Assembly: GCF_013408415.1 (NCBI RefSeq)
Contig: NZ_JACCAA010000001.1
Span: 3,286,001 to 3,350,000, forward strand
Origin: Nocardioides daedukensis
Lineage (GTDB): Bacteria; Actinomycetota; Actinomycetes; Propionibacteriales; Nocardioidaceae
Length of the DNA stretch: 64,000 nucleotides
Direction of reading: 5' to 3'
Below the pieces are notes generated by a model that saw only the letters and a program-made list of their open reading frames with translations, had not been told where the DNA came from and made no database searches. The translations under genes were made by a program, and so were the position numbers. How positions within the stretch are numbered: the first letter of the stretch is position 1; the number at the start of each line of letters is the position of its first letter. Shown in pieces: positions 1 to 8,435 of this stretch.

Positions 1-552
1 CCAGGAATGGGCCACCCCGCGGCTGTCGCGCACGCAGTGCAGCACGCGCAGGTCGATGTCCGGCGAGCGAGCCAGGCACCACGCGAGCGAGACCTGCTTG
101 CTCGAGTCGATGAGGATCGAGCCGGTCAGCTCGTGTGCCGCTCGATAGAGGAGCGCGTAGGCAGCGACGTACTCCTGGACCTCCGCACGGAGGCTGCGCG
201 CGCCGCTCGCGATCGCCGGGATGCGCCGGGCGCGGTCCACCCGTGCCTTCAGCCAGGCCATCCGGTCGACGTCGACCTCGGCCCACCCGCCGAACGCCGC
301 GGCGCCGACGCGAGTCCAGAACGGACACTGCAGGAAGGGCACCCCGCAGGCGCACAGCTCGTTGCGGCGGATGCCGCGCTCCCACAGGTGCATCACCTCG
401 CCGAGGCCGTGGATGCCGCGAGCCTCACCCAGGGTACGCTCGATCAACGTCGTCCCGCTGCGACCCAGGCCGGCGAGGAAGAGCACCGGCACGGGTGTCG
501 CTGCGTCCCCTGCTGGCGGCGGCGTCCCGGAGCGCAACGCCCGGTCAGTCAC
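1..552 (-). CDS. Sulfotransferase family protein, 3' end cut by the window edge
   Basis: The 184 visible codons encode the N-terminal part of a PAPS-dependent sulfotransferase. The signature is the P-loop-like PAPS-binding segment GLGRSGTT near residues 25-32, preceded by a hydrophobic strand (PVLFLA). Further on, a segment reading RVLHCVRDSRGVAHSW matches the family's second PAPS-binding strand with conserved Arg and Ser. Translation starts at a GTG that overlaps the stop of the upstream sulfotransferase in a GTGA arrangement, so the two are translationally coupled. The donor is expected to be 3'-phosphoadenylylsulfate. The acceptor is unknown, but the neighbouring flippase and polymerase suggest a surface polysaccharide or its lipid-linked repeat unit. 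The C-terminal half lies outside the window. Confidence 0.85.
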   Translation of the reverse strand, partial: MTDRALRSGTPPPAGDAATPVPVLFLAGLGRSGTTLIERTLGEARGIHGLGEVMHLWERGIRRNELCACGVPFLQCPFWTRVGAAAFGGWAEVDVDRMAWLKARVDRARRIPAIASGARSLRAEVQEYVAAYALLYRAAHELTGSILIDSSKQVSLAWCLARSPDIDLRVLHCVRDSRGVAHSW

Positions 553-1451
553 GGCCGCCCCGAACGCCACGAGGGCGTCTCGCCGAGCCACAACGTAAGT
601 GCCTCATCGTGGGGCGCGAAGTGCTCGGTGAGCTCGTCGCGCAGGTCGGTCGGCAGGTCCTGGCGAGGACGGGCGTTGTGCCGCTCGAAGCGTGGAGTCC
701 CGAGCGGTCGTACGCCGATCCAGTTCAGGACCTCCTCGAAAACCGGGACCGGATCGGTGAAGAAGCGGTGGCTGTCCACCACCTTGATCTGGTCGGGGTT
801 GAACAGCGGCGAGATGCGGTCCAGCTGATCGGCGTACTCCCCACGGGAACGGTAGGCCTGATGGCGGTGCGCGTGGCTCTCGGCGGTGGGGTCGCGCAGG
901 AGTCGTTCCTCCTCGCCGTCCAGTCGCCACGGCTCGGCCGCGAGCGCCTCGCGGAACGGCAGGTCCTCATAGCCTCGCGCCAGTTCGTGCGCGTGCGCGG
1001 AGTAGGCCCTCTCGACGGGATCACGGACCAGGACCAGCAGCTTCACGTCGGGCAGGACATGCGCGATGCGAGTCGCAGCCAGGGGATGGAAGAGGTAATA
1101 GGGACTCGACTCGAAGCACAGGGCCCTGGTGCCGTGGCGGTGTTCGGCCCGGTCGAGGTGGGACTGCAGCGGGAAATGCGCTCGATAGTCGGCCACGTCG
1201 CCTCGGTGACCCTCGTCGAAGTGGTGCACCCCCTTGCGCCACACCGGTCGGAAGATGGTGGGGTGCTGCAGCAGCGCCTTGTACATCGACGTCGTGCCGC
1301 AGCGCTGACCGCCGCAGATGAGCAGTCCGGGCAGGGCGCGCCCGTCGTGGGTGAGCCGGCCGATGATGTCGGCCGCCCGCAGCAGTGCCGGCCGGGCGCG
1401 GTCGACCGCGGAGCCCTGGGCGGCGCTGATCAGTTGTCTGGTGGAGTTCAT
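549..1451 (-). CDS. Sulfotransferase
   Basis: This 300-aa protein belongs to the PAPS-dependent sulfotransferase superfamily. The 5'-phosphosulfate loop is CGGQRCGTTS at residues 46-55. It is followed by a KGVHHFD segment (Lys73) that resembles the catalytic Lys region of heparan N-deacetylase/sulfotransferases. The 3'-phosphate-binding strand reads LLVLVRDPVERAYSAH. No signal peptide is visible, so it should act in the cytoplasm, probably on lipid-linked oligosaccharide. The chosen ATG overlaps the stop of the flippase gene (ATGA), and its own stop overlaps the start of a second sulfotransferase (GTGA). The three genes therefore form one coupled unit. Longer upstream reading in this frame runs into the flippase gene and looks non-coding. 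The exact acceptor sugar cannot be read from sequence. Confidence 0.9.
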   Translation of the reverse strand: MNSTRQLISAAQGSAVDRARPALLRAADIIGRLTHDGRALPGLLICGGQRCGTTSMYKALLQHPTIFRPVWRKGVHHFDEGHRGDVADYRAHFPLQSHLDRAEHRHGTRALCFESSPYYLFHPLAATRIAHVLPDVKLLVLVRDPVERAYSAHAHELARGYEDLPFREALAAEPWRLDGEEERLLRDPTAESHAHRHQAYRSRGEYADQLDRISPLFNPDQIKVVDSHRFFTDPVPVFEEVLNWIGVRPLGTPRFERHNARPRQDLPTDLRDELTEHFAPHDEALTLWLGETPSWRSGRP

Positions 1452-2929
1452 GATGTGGTCCTTCCGGTCCTCGAGGGGATCTCGATGTGCAGGGTGGAAC
1501 GCAGAGGCCAGGCGCTGGCCAGATAGCCGGCGACCGCGACCAACCAGGCAGCGATGGCGACCCAGGGCCCTAACCCGAAGCTGACGGTGACGAGCCCCGG
1601 GAGGGCGCCGAACCAGAGCAGGGCAAGGACCATCGCGGTGAGCGTGCCGGCGCCGAACGGGTGCAGGCGCATCGCGAACGCGATCTGGGCGAGGGGAATC
1701 AGGTTGGCGCAGAGGATTGCCGCGGACCAACCGATGGCCGCCCCCATGAGCCCGAGGTCCGGGATCAGGAGCAAGTCAAGACCGAGGTTCACGGTGAGGG
1801 CCACCAGCACGTTGTAGAGGTTCCAACTTGTTCGCCCGCCCATCGTGAGGACGTTGTCGACCATCCCGCAGCCGGTCGCGACGAGCATCGTGAGCGACAA
1901 CAGGACTAGTGCGCCAGCGCCCTCGACGTAGTCGGCTCCGAAGATGCGCAGCAGGTGGTCCGAGGCCAGCACCAGGGTGAGATAGAAGGGCCAGACGGCC
2001 AGGACCAGCCAGCAGGTCGCGACCTGGTAGAGCCGCCGCGCCTCGGTGCGGTCCGGGTCCATCAGGGCTGCGGCGAGACGGGACTGGGTGGCACGGGACA
2101 GGGCCATGCCGGGCAGCTGCCCCACGACGTGGAAGCGGGTGGCCACCGTGTAGATGGCCGCCTCGGCGAGACCGGCCATGGCGCCGACCAGCAGGATGTC
2201 CAGGCGCTGCATGGCCATCTGGGCGACGCCGGCCAGGGCTCGTGGGGCGGTGAACCGCCAGAACTCGCGGCCCACGGTGGAGCTGGCTCGTGCAGCGGAA
2301 CCGGATTCGCGGATGGGCGCTCCGTGCCTGCGCCACCAGCGCAATGAGGCCAGCGCGCAGGGCATGTAGGGCAGAGCCCAGCCGAGGACCACAAGCCCGA
2401 TGTCCCCCGTCGGAACGGCCCAGAGCACCAGCCCGATCTGGAGCACCGGACGGATCGTCTGGTCGAACAGGGCGGTCGGCGTCATCGTGCCGAGGCCGCG
2501 GCTTGCGGAGGTGCAGAGGTTGAGGACAGCGGCGAAGACGACGAACCCGGACACAAGACGCAGCGGAAGGGTCAGCCCGCTACCTCCGTTGCTCAGCAGG
2601 GCGGAGAGCTGCGGGGCGAAGATCGCGATCAGCGCCGACGTGCCGAGGGCGATCACCAGCACCGGTCGCGCGGCAACAAGGACGTACGCCGCCCGCCTTT
2701 GCCCGCCGCTCGCCGCGTCGTCCCGGGCGATGAAATAGACGAGTCCGGTGCTGGTTCCCAGTTGGCCAAGCGCGGTGACGAGGAGGAAGAGCGAGGTGCT
2801 CGCATAGAACACCCCGACATCGGCTGCGCTCAAGGTCCGGGTCAGCGCGAAGGCGAGGACGAACGTGGCGAGTCCGGTGACGGCACCGCCGACGAGGTTG
2901 ATGGCGCTGCCGCGGAGAACGTCGCGCAT
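1448..2929 (-). CDS. Wzx-type polysaccharide flippase (MATE/MVF-like oligosaccharide exporter)
   Basis: The protein (493 aa from the chosen start) is almost entirely hydrophobic with about 12-14 predicted membrane segments. The first begins at about residue 8 (GSAINLVGGAVTGLATFVLA) and is followed by the typical ALTRTLSAADVGVFYASTSL pattern of polysaccharide-biosynthesis flippases. It should move undecaprenyl-linked repeat units across the membrane for Wzy polymerisation. The start is ambiguous. The ATG used here has a GGAG 6 nt upstream. A GTG at 2980 would add 17 residues and has a weaker ribosome site. The stop overlaps the sulfotransferase start (ATGA), which ties export to sulfation. Divergent from the kinase-like gene at 3083, with a perfect palindrome between them. 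Confidence 0.88.
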   Translation of the reverse strand: MRDVLRGSAINLVGGAVTGLATFVLAFALTRTLSAADVGVFYASTSLFLLVTALGQLGTSTGLVYFIARDDAASGGQRRAAYVLVAARPVLVIALGTSALIAIFAPQLSALLSNGGSGLTLPLRLVSGFVVFAAVLNLCTSASRGLGTMTPTALFDQTIRPVLQIGLVLWAVPTGDIGLVVLGWALPYMPCALASLRWWRRHGAPIRESGSAARASSTVGREFWRFTAPRALAGVAQMAMQRLDILLVGAMAGLAEAAIYTVATRFHVVGQLPGMALSRATQSRLAAALMDPDRTEARRLYQVATCWLVLAVWPFYLTLVLASDHLLRIFGADYVEGAGALVLLSLTMLVATGCGMVDNVLTMGGRTSWNLYNVLVALTVNLGLDLLLIPDLGLMGAAIGWSAAILCANLIPLAQIAFAMRLHPFGAGTLTAMVLALLWFGALPGLVTVSFGLGPWVAIAAWLVAVAGYLASAWPLRSTLHIEIPSRTGRTTS

Positions 2930-3014
2930 TCCATGCTCCGCGCGACCCGCCACCTCGATGTAGCCGGTTGTCCCCGTCACCCAGCCACCGTATGAGCGTG
3001 ACGGGCCAATGGGC

Positions 3015-3030
3015 TCCCCCAATTGGGGGA
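3015..3030. promoter_or_regulatory. Perfect 16-bp palindrome TCCCCCAATTGGGGGA in a divergent promoter region
   Basis: The palindrome lies between the flippase gene (minus) and the kinase-like gene (plus), about 55 bp upstream of the latter's start. Its arms (CCCCAA/TTGGGG) recur with a 2-bp spacer at 18043-18056, upstream of the cluster's histidine kinase gene. This placement suggests an operator for a regulator of the polysaccharide locus, such as one of the two LuxR proteins. That link is inferred. Confidence 0.5.
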
Positions 3031-3082
3031 ACTGTGGGCGAGGACGACACCGGCCTGTGATCGGCTCCCTACGCTCGGGCAC

Positions 3083-4264
3083 ATGCCGGTTCGCGATGGT
3101 CCTGAAGGTTTCTCGCCACTGCAGGTGTTGTGGCCGCTGATCTCCGTCAGCCGTTCTGATGGCCCGGACGAGTGTGCAGTGCTCGCGCGCTATCGCGCAG
3201 TGCCCAACGCTGCTGATCCGCGGTTCCTCCTACCGGCTGACCGACGCGCGGCAGCCTCGGTCCTGCGCCACTTCCGAAGCCCGGGCACGAGGTCTGCGCG
3301 CGCCCGCTTGATTGCCCTGCGCACTGTCGTACGGGTCAGTGGCGGTTGGCCTGTCTTTCGGGACCGCGTCGATGTCCTGGTGTCTGGCAGTGGGGATGGG
3401 GCGTCGATGGAGCGGGAGCTCGCCCGAGTGCTCGACCAGCCCGTCGTGCTCGGCGTTCATCTGGGACCGCCTCGGGCGAACCGGAAGCCCATTCTGCAGA
3501 TCCTCGACCGTCAGCTGCGGCCACTGGCTGTCGCTAAGGTCGGCACGGAGCCGCTGACGCGTCGGCTGGTGCTGAGGGAGGCGGAGAACCTCACCCTGGT
3601 GGGGGAACGCGACCTGGGTCCGGTGCGGGCACCCCGGGTGCTTCATGCAGGTGTCTGGAACGACGCGGCTCTGCTCGTCGTCGACCACCTTCCGCTCGGT
3701 GCGGCCACGACCCTTGCCGGGCCGGCACTGAGCAGGGCCATGACGATGGTTGCCAGATCGGGGACGGTCACGCGGCATCGCTTCGTGGAGGCCCCCGCCT
3801 TCTCCCGGATGGCCGAGCAGGCCCGGGGCTTGGATGCTGGTCCGGTCCGGGAGGCCGTCATCGAGGCGCTGGCAGGACTCGCTGCCCTGACCCGACCGTG
3901 GGAGCACGGGACCTGGCACGGTGACTGGACGGCCTGGAACTGTGCCGCTCACGGGTCTGAGGCGCTCGTGTGGGACTGGGAGAGGTGTGAGGAGGGGGTG
4001 CCCCTCGGCTGGGACGCACTGCACCACGAGCTCCGCGAGCAACTGCAGGACCGGACACCCACCCAGGACGCCGCCCGTGGGCTGGTCACCAAGGCGCCCT
4101 CCCTGCTCCGACCCTTCGGCGTGGCAGATGACATCGCGCCCGACATCGCCCGGGCCTACCTGGTCGAGATTGCCCTGCGCTACCTCGTCGATCGCCAACG
4201 GGAGAAGGGTGGGCCCGCAGGCCGGGTCGAGGACTGGATCCTGCCGGTCGTCTGTGCCGGCTGA
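3083..4264 (+). CDS. Phosphotransferase-fold (APH/protein-kinase-like) protein of the polysaccharide locus
   Basis: This 393-aa soluble protein has a C-terminal aminoglycoside-phosphotransferase/choline-kinase-type fold. The catalytic loop reads HGDWTAWN (His279, Asp281, Asn286), and the metal-binding segment is VWDWE (Asp298, Glu300). An upstream strand LAVAKVGTEP supplies a possible ATP-binding Lys. The first 130 residues match nothing I recognise. The family phosphorylates small hydroxyl substrates such as sugars, choline or drugs. In this locus a sugar or repeat-unit precursor is more likely than an antibiotic, but that is inference. The start is the ATG giving MPVRDG. Upstream codons in frame fall in the divergent promoter. 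It stands alone, convergent with the glycosidase gene. Confidence 0.72.
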   Translation: MPVRDGPEGFSPLQVLWPLISVSRSDGPDECAVLARYRAVPNAADPRFLLPADRRAAASVLRHFRSPGTRSARARLIALRTVVRVSGGWPVFRDRVDVLVSGSGDGASMERELARVLDQPVVLGVHLGPPRANRKPILQILDRQLRPLAVAKVGTEPLTRRLVLREAENLTLVGERDLGPVRAPRVLHAGVWNDAALLVVDHLPLGAATTLAGPALSRAMTMVARSGTVTRHRFVEAPAFSRMAEQARGLDAGPVREAVIEALAGLAALTRPWEHGTWHGDWTAWNCAAHGSEALVWDWERCEEGVPLGWDALHHELREQLQDRTPTQDAARGLVTKAPSLLRPFGVADDIAPDIARAYLVEIALRYLVDRQREKGGPAGRVEDWILPVVCAG

Positions 4265-4322
4265 GTGCTCACGGGACTGTTCGTCGGACCCCGCATTGAA
4301 CCGGTCGTGCGACGCAGACCGG

Positions 4323-5273
4323 TCATGGTCGTGGAGGTGAGAAGGCGTCCCAGGCGGGTGTGAACCAGGGGTCTCGTGACCAGCGCGCAAGCTCGCGGAG
4401 GGCAGCGGGGTCCGGTGAGAACGCATGCGGCCCGGACTCGCCCTTGTCGGCCTCGAAGAAGACGACTGCTGCGATCTGCGGATTGCTCTTGACGAAGCGC
4501 CGGGTCTCGCGCAGCCAGGCCACGAGGTCACCACCACCGGGCACCCGGGTGGTCGAGAACTCCCCCAACATCACCGGGTGGGGTCGCCGGGATGCCCAGT
4601 CGAGGAAGTCGGCGACGTGGGGCTCCAGCGGTTCGTCCGCACGGGAGCTGTAGGCATCGACGCACAACCAGTCGACCTCCGCATCCCCCGGGTAGTAGTC
4701 AACAGCTCGGGTGGACGTGAACCCGTGCCCGATGGGACACCAGACCCAGTCGACCTGGTCGGCGCCCTCCGCGGCGAAGATCGCACGGATCCGCCGCCAG
4801 GACTCGACGTACGCCGAGGGGGACTCGACCTCTGCCTGCAGGTTGGGACGGTTCATCTCCCAGCGCCACCGAAGCAGGATCGGAGCGCCCAGGTCACGAA
4901 CCGCGCGAGCGCGTGTCCTGATCAGGGCATCGTGCGAGCCGGACAGGATGTCGGCCGTCCCTGTCCCGGCCCAGGACAGCATCAGCGTTGTGCCCCGTTC
5001 GACCACGTACCGGTCGAACTTGGACGGGAAGGTCTCCGCCCAGGGGTGGTAGCTGTGCACGATGGTGAGTCGCCTTCCCAGGTCCGTCTCGAAGCGCTTC
5101 ACCGCAGCGATCCGCTCGTCATCGGTGTAGATCGGCGGGTCGACGTATGCCCCGAACAGTGCCCCCGCTTCGTCGTCAGCGCCGGTCTCCTTGTCCACCG
5201 CCAGGCTGGTCCCCAGCATCGCGAGTGCGATCACGAGGATGACCAGTCCCAACAGTTCACAGCGGCGCGCCAC
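4323..5273 (-). CDS. GH26-like secreted/membrane-anchored glycoside hydrolase
   Basis: The 316-aa protein opens with an uncleaved-looking hydrophobic segment (LLGLVILVIALAMLGTSLAV), so it is probably exported or anchored outside the membrane. The rest is a TIM-barrel of the beta-mannanase (GH26) type. The acid/base Glu lies in RWRWEMNR, and the nucleophile Glu is in VMLGEFSTTR near the C-terminus. Aromatic residues line the barrel (WVWCPIGHG, WLCVDAYS). Such enzymes often trim or cleave the nascent polysaccharide in EPS operons. The GTG start has an excellent GGAGAGG site and overlaps the polymerase gene by 17 nt. That overlap indicates co-translation with the polymerase and supports a role in controlling chain length or release. 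The substrate linkage is unknown. Confidence 0.78.
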   Translation of the reverse strand: MARRCELLGLVILVIALAMLGTSLAVDKETGADDEAGALFGAYVDPPIYTDDERIAAVKRFETDLGRRLTIVHSYHPWAETFPSKFDRYVVERGTTLMLSWAGTGTADILSGSHDALIRTRARAVRDLGAPILLRWRWEMNRPNLQAEVESPSAYVESWRRIRAIFAAEGADQVDWVWCPIGHGFTSTRAVDYYPGDAEVDWLCVDAYSSRADEPLEPHVADFLDWASRRPHPVMLGEFSTTRVPGGGDLVAWLRETRRFVKSNPQIAAVVFFEADKGESGPHAFSPDPAALRELARWSRDPWFTPAWDAFSPPRP

Positions 5274-6663
5274 GGCGCCCTCTCCGGGCCTTCTGTCCAC
5301 GCCACAGCAGGCCGAGGGCCACGGATGGCAGGAGGGGGTCAAGGGTGTAGAAGAAGGCGAAGAAGACAGAGACCACCACCGTCAACCGGGCTGCACTGGC
5401 CACCGCGCTGCGGTCTCCGCGGGAGTGCCAGAGCTGCGAGGCCCAGAAGGAGAAGAAGAGCAGGGTGCCCCCGAATCCAGTGGTCACCAGCAGGGTCCAC
5501 AGATAGCCGTTGATGCCGATCGGGATGTTGCCGCAGTTCTTGCACTCCGGGCTCTTCCCGATGGCAATGGACGACGGCGACCCGACCGCGCTGCGGGTCC
5601 CTCCGAAGCCCACCAGGGGTGAGGCCGTCGCGAGGTCGAGCGCCCGCTCGGTGGTGAACGCCCGGATCGAGTCGCTCTTGCCGTTCTCGGCGCGGGTGTC
5701 GATCACCTGCTTCAGCGGCGAGGCCACGATGAGGACCACGGCCACCATTGTCACGCCGGCCACGGCAAGGAGCGGCGCGATCCGTCCGCGCCGCAGGAAC
5801 GCCCCCACTGCGTAGACCACGCAGATCATGATGCCGAGCCACACTCCCCGGTTGAGCGAATAGATGACAGCCGCCAGCCCGACCATGGCCCAGAGCGCCG
5901 TGCCCATCTGGGCACGCCGCGATCTGGATGACGCTCCGTGGAGCACGAACCAGATGCCCAGCAACGCGATCGTGGAGCCCCAGATGTTGGTGTAGGCGAA
6001 AGGAGCTGCTGGCCGGGCGACCGCTGCTTCCTCGAACTCCTGGACCTGGGCGAACGTCGGGTGGACCAGGTGCCACACATAGGGCACGGAGGTGACCGAG
6101 CGGGGGAGCACGATCTCCAGCAGGCTCGGGAAGCCACCGTTCGGCCAGAACAGACCCAGGAGGCCACCGATCACCACATAGCTGAAGAACACCGAGAGCG
6201 ACCACAGGATCCGCCGGACCGGGAGTTCCTTCTCGCTGAGGTTCCCGACGTAGAGCAGCACCACGGTGGTGGCGACGTACTGGCTCTGACGGACGACGAA
6301 GGCAGGCAGCCGACCAGCGAACGAGTCAGGAACGGTGCCCATCGGGTCGACGCCGAGGACCAGGATGCCGAGCCCGGAACACACCAGGAACAGCACCCAG
6401 AGTCCGAACCCGCGAGGGAACCTGACTCTCCCTCGACGCCACAGGTGGACAGCCATCGGCACGGCTGCGATCTGCACCGCGAACGCGGAGACCCCCAGAG
6501 CCCAGAGCACTGGATAGCCGACGGTGATCAGGACCAGAGGCCAACCCGCGCGGGGCCTGCGTGGTGCGACCTGTCCCCGCGGAGTCGTGGAAGGCGTTTC
6601 GGACCGGAGCGGCCCCCCGGCCGAGGCTTCTGCACCGGGGACCCGCGATGTACCGGTGGTCAC
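5257..6663 (-). CDS. O-antigen ligase/polymerase-like (Wzy) membrane protein
   Basis: This 468-aa polytopic membrane protein has about 10-12 hydrophobic segments and an extended periplasmic loop (about residues 150-220). A conserved-looking motif SLNRGVWLGI resembles the Wzy_C/O-antigen ligase signature, in which an Arg and nearby residues contact the undecaprenyl-linked substrate. It is expected to polymerise repeat units on the outer face of the membrane. A CxxC pair (ECKNCGNIP) sits in a late extracytoplasmic loop. The N-terminal 40 residues are cytoplasmic and proline-rich. The GTG start is preceded by AGGAGG at ideal spacing. It lies 9 nt after the co-polymerase gene and overlaps the downstream glycosidase gene, forming the core assembly operon. 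Confidence 0.85.
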   Translation of the reverse strand: MTTGTSRVPGAEASAGGPLRSETPSTTPRGQVAPRRPRAGWPLVLITVGYPVLWALGVSAFAVQIAAVPMAVHLWRRGRVRFPRGFGLWVLFLVCSGLGILVLGVDPMGTVPDSFAGRLPAFVVRQSQYVATTVVLLYVGNLSEKELPVRRILWSLSVFFSYVVIGGLLGLFWPNGGFPSLLEIVLPRSVTSVPYVWHLVHPTFAQVQEFEEAAVARPAAPFAYTNIWGSTIALLGIWFVLHGASSRSRRAQMGTALWAMVGLAAVIYSLNRGVWLGIMICVVYAVGAFLRRGRIAPLLAVAGVTMVAVVLIVASPLKQVIDTRAENGKSDSIRAFTTERALDLATASPLVGFGGTRSAVGSPSSIAIGKSPECKNCGNIPIGINGYLWTLLVTTGFGGTLLFFSFWASQLWHSRGDRSAVASAARLTVVVSVFFAFFYTLDPLLPSVALGLLWRGQKARRGRRGAPL

Positions 6664-6672
6664 CGGTCCTCC

Positions 6673-8322
6673 TCAGGCGATGCGGTCGTTGGACGGGTCG
6701 ACGCCGTCAGTGGGCAAGGCGTGCAGACGGCGACCCCGTTCGCCGCTCGCCACCCGGGCTTCAGCCTCGCTGCTCGCCACCGTCGCCCGTGCGGGCTTTG
6801 TCTCTGCTCTGCTGAGGGTCCGCGCGAAGGGGGGCAGGAGCTGTCGGTGCGGCGATTCGACGATGACGGTTCCGAGCACAGATGCACCCACGTGTCGCAG
6901 TTGTGACACCGCGTCCAGCACCTCGTCGGTGGTGGACACGCCGGCCGTGGTCACCAGAAGCAGGCCGGTCGTTGCCGGCACGATGGTCTGCGCGTCGGCG
7001 TTCACCGAGGTGGGAGCAACATCGAGCACGACCACGTCGGCCAGCGACTCGAGCTGGTGCAGCATCGGCCCGAACGTCGCGTCCTGCAACAGCTCCGAGA
7101 AGCGCACTCGGTCGAGTCCGGGGGGCACGACGGACAGTCCGGGAATGCCCGCGACGGGGTGCACGCTGTCGATCAGCGGGCAGCCTGTGTTGAGCACGTC
7201 GGCCAGCCCGGTCTCGTCGGCGAGTCCAAAGTGCTCGGTGACCACATCGTTGTGGATGCTCACCGAGACCAGGATCGTCTCCACTCCGCTGCGGGCCAGG
7301 GCACTGGCCAGACAGGTGGACATCACTGCGCCCGTGTCGCCGGGCGTCGCCGAAGCGACAGTGAGGCTGCCGCGGTGCTTCGGAATCACCGCAAGCAGTG
7401 CGTTGCGCACCTGCCGCAGCTGCTCCGCATCGCGTTGGCGGATGCCGAGGGTCTCACCAGGCATGGTCAGTGCAAACTTCCCGACGATGACATCCATGTC
7501 GAGGCGGGCCAAATCGCGGGGAGACCGGATCCGCTTGTCGCGGGTGTCTCGAGCGTAGGCAACACCGAGCCCGAGCATCAGGGATGCGAAGACGGCGGTG
7601 GTCATGACGATGGGCGCGCTGACGCCGGTCGGGTTAGTGGGAAGCTGGGCCTCAGTGATCACCGAGCCGGGATCAACGCTGGCCGACGTGAGTGGATTCA
7701 GCTCCTGGCTGCTGGTCTGGAGCTGCTGCACCAGCAGGTCACGCTGCGTGGCAAGAAGGGTGCGGTCGGCGCTGGACGGGAGCTTGCGGAGGGCCCGGGC
7801 GTTCTCGGCCAACTCGGCGTCCAGGGTGGCTATCCGCGCCCTGATGCCCTCGACCCGCGCCTTGATCTGTCCCTCGGCGACGGCTCTCCGGTTGTCCAGA
7901 TATGCCTTGGCGAGGGCGGCGCTGCCGTCCCGCGCTGCTTCTGCCGAGTCGGCTGTGAAGGTGATGGACAGCACCGAGGTGTTCGGGGGAACGCCCACCG
8001 ACACGTCACTGACCAGCTCGCGGGGGGAGGTGTCGAGGCCGAGAGCCTCGACGGCCAGTTGGGCGACGACGGACGACCTCACCAGCTGCGCCTCCGTGTC
8101 CAGGTTGATCTCGGTGCTGGTCCGGCCGTTGGTGCTGTTGGTGTCAGCGCCGGTGGGCTGCGCGAGCACCGATGTCGTCGCCGAATAGCTGACCGGCGCC
8201 AGCGAGAGAATGGCCACGCCGATGAGCGCGCCGAGGATGGGGCTGCACACGAGCAGCAGCCAGCGTCGTCGCAGGACGGCCAAGTAGTCCGTCACGCCTG
8301 TCTCAACTTGCCCCGAAGTCAC
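6673..8322 (-). CDS. Wzz/CapAB-like polysaccharide co-polymerase with degenerate BY-kinase domain
   Basis: The protein (549 aa) has a Wzz-type chain-length domain: an N-terminal TM helix (residues about 20-43), a periplasmic region with helices (residues 130-215), and a second TM helix (about 245-265). A cytoplasmic P-loop-fold domain follows. That domain aligns with bacterial tyrosine kinases, but Walker A reads TPGDTGAV (about residues 326-333) where PGEGKST is expected, so the ATP-binding Lys is missing. Walker A' reads LVSVSIHND instead of LVDADLR. A Walker B-like VVVLDVAPT remains. The C-terminal tail has no tyrosine cluster. It probably regulates chain length without autophosphorylation. 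A GTG start with AAGGGGG 9 nt upstream is chosen; a TTG at 8346 is the alternative. Confidence 0.85.
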   Translation of the reverse strand: MTSGQVETGVTDYLAVLRRRWLLLVCSPILGALIGVAILSLAPVSYSATTSVLAQPTGADTNSTNGRTSTEINLDTEAQLVRSSVVAQLAVEALGLDTSPRELVSDVSVGVPPNTSVLSITFTADSAEAARDGSAALAKAYLDNRRAVAEGQIKARVEGIRARIATLDAELAENARALRKLPSSADRTLLATQRDLLVQQLQTSSQELNPLTSASVDPGSVITEAQLPTNPTGVSAPIVMTTAVFASLMLGLGVAYARDTRDKRIRSPRDLARLDMDVIVGKFALTMPGETLGIRQRDAEQLRQVRNALLAVIPKHRGSLTVASATPGDTGAVMSTCLASALARSGVETILVSVSIHNDVVTEHFGLADETGLADVLNTGCPLIDSVHPVAGIPGLSVVPPGLDRVRFSELLQDATFGPMLHQLESLADVVVLDVAPTSVNADAQTIVPATTGLLLVTTAGVSTTDEVLDAVSQLRHVGASVLGTVIVESPHRQLLPPFARTLSRAETKPARATVASSEAEARVASGERGRRLHALPTDGVDPSNDRIA

Positions 8323-8435
8323 GATGCGATGCCCCCTTCGAGGCAAGGGTCCGCCGCGAATCGGGCAGGCCGCAACCGCCTCGGACGGATATACCCCGTA
8401 TGGGTGAACGCAACGGCTGCCCCCGGGAGCACGAT

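Noticed and set aside
549..1730. Extended N-terminus of the sulfotransferase (start at 1730)
   Set aside because: The extra 93 residues are Arg/Pro-rich and lie fully inside the flippase gene. The ATG in the ATGA overlap is the natural start.
8391..8406. ATACCCCGTATGGGT resembling a copper-responsive CsoR operator
   Set aside because: The arms are incomplete and no copper gene is nearby. At best it is a weak relative of the CCCCAA/TTGGGG sites.
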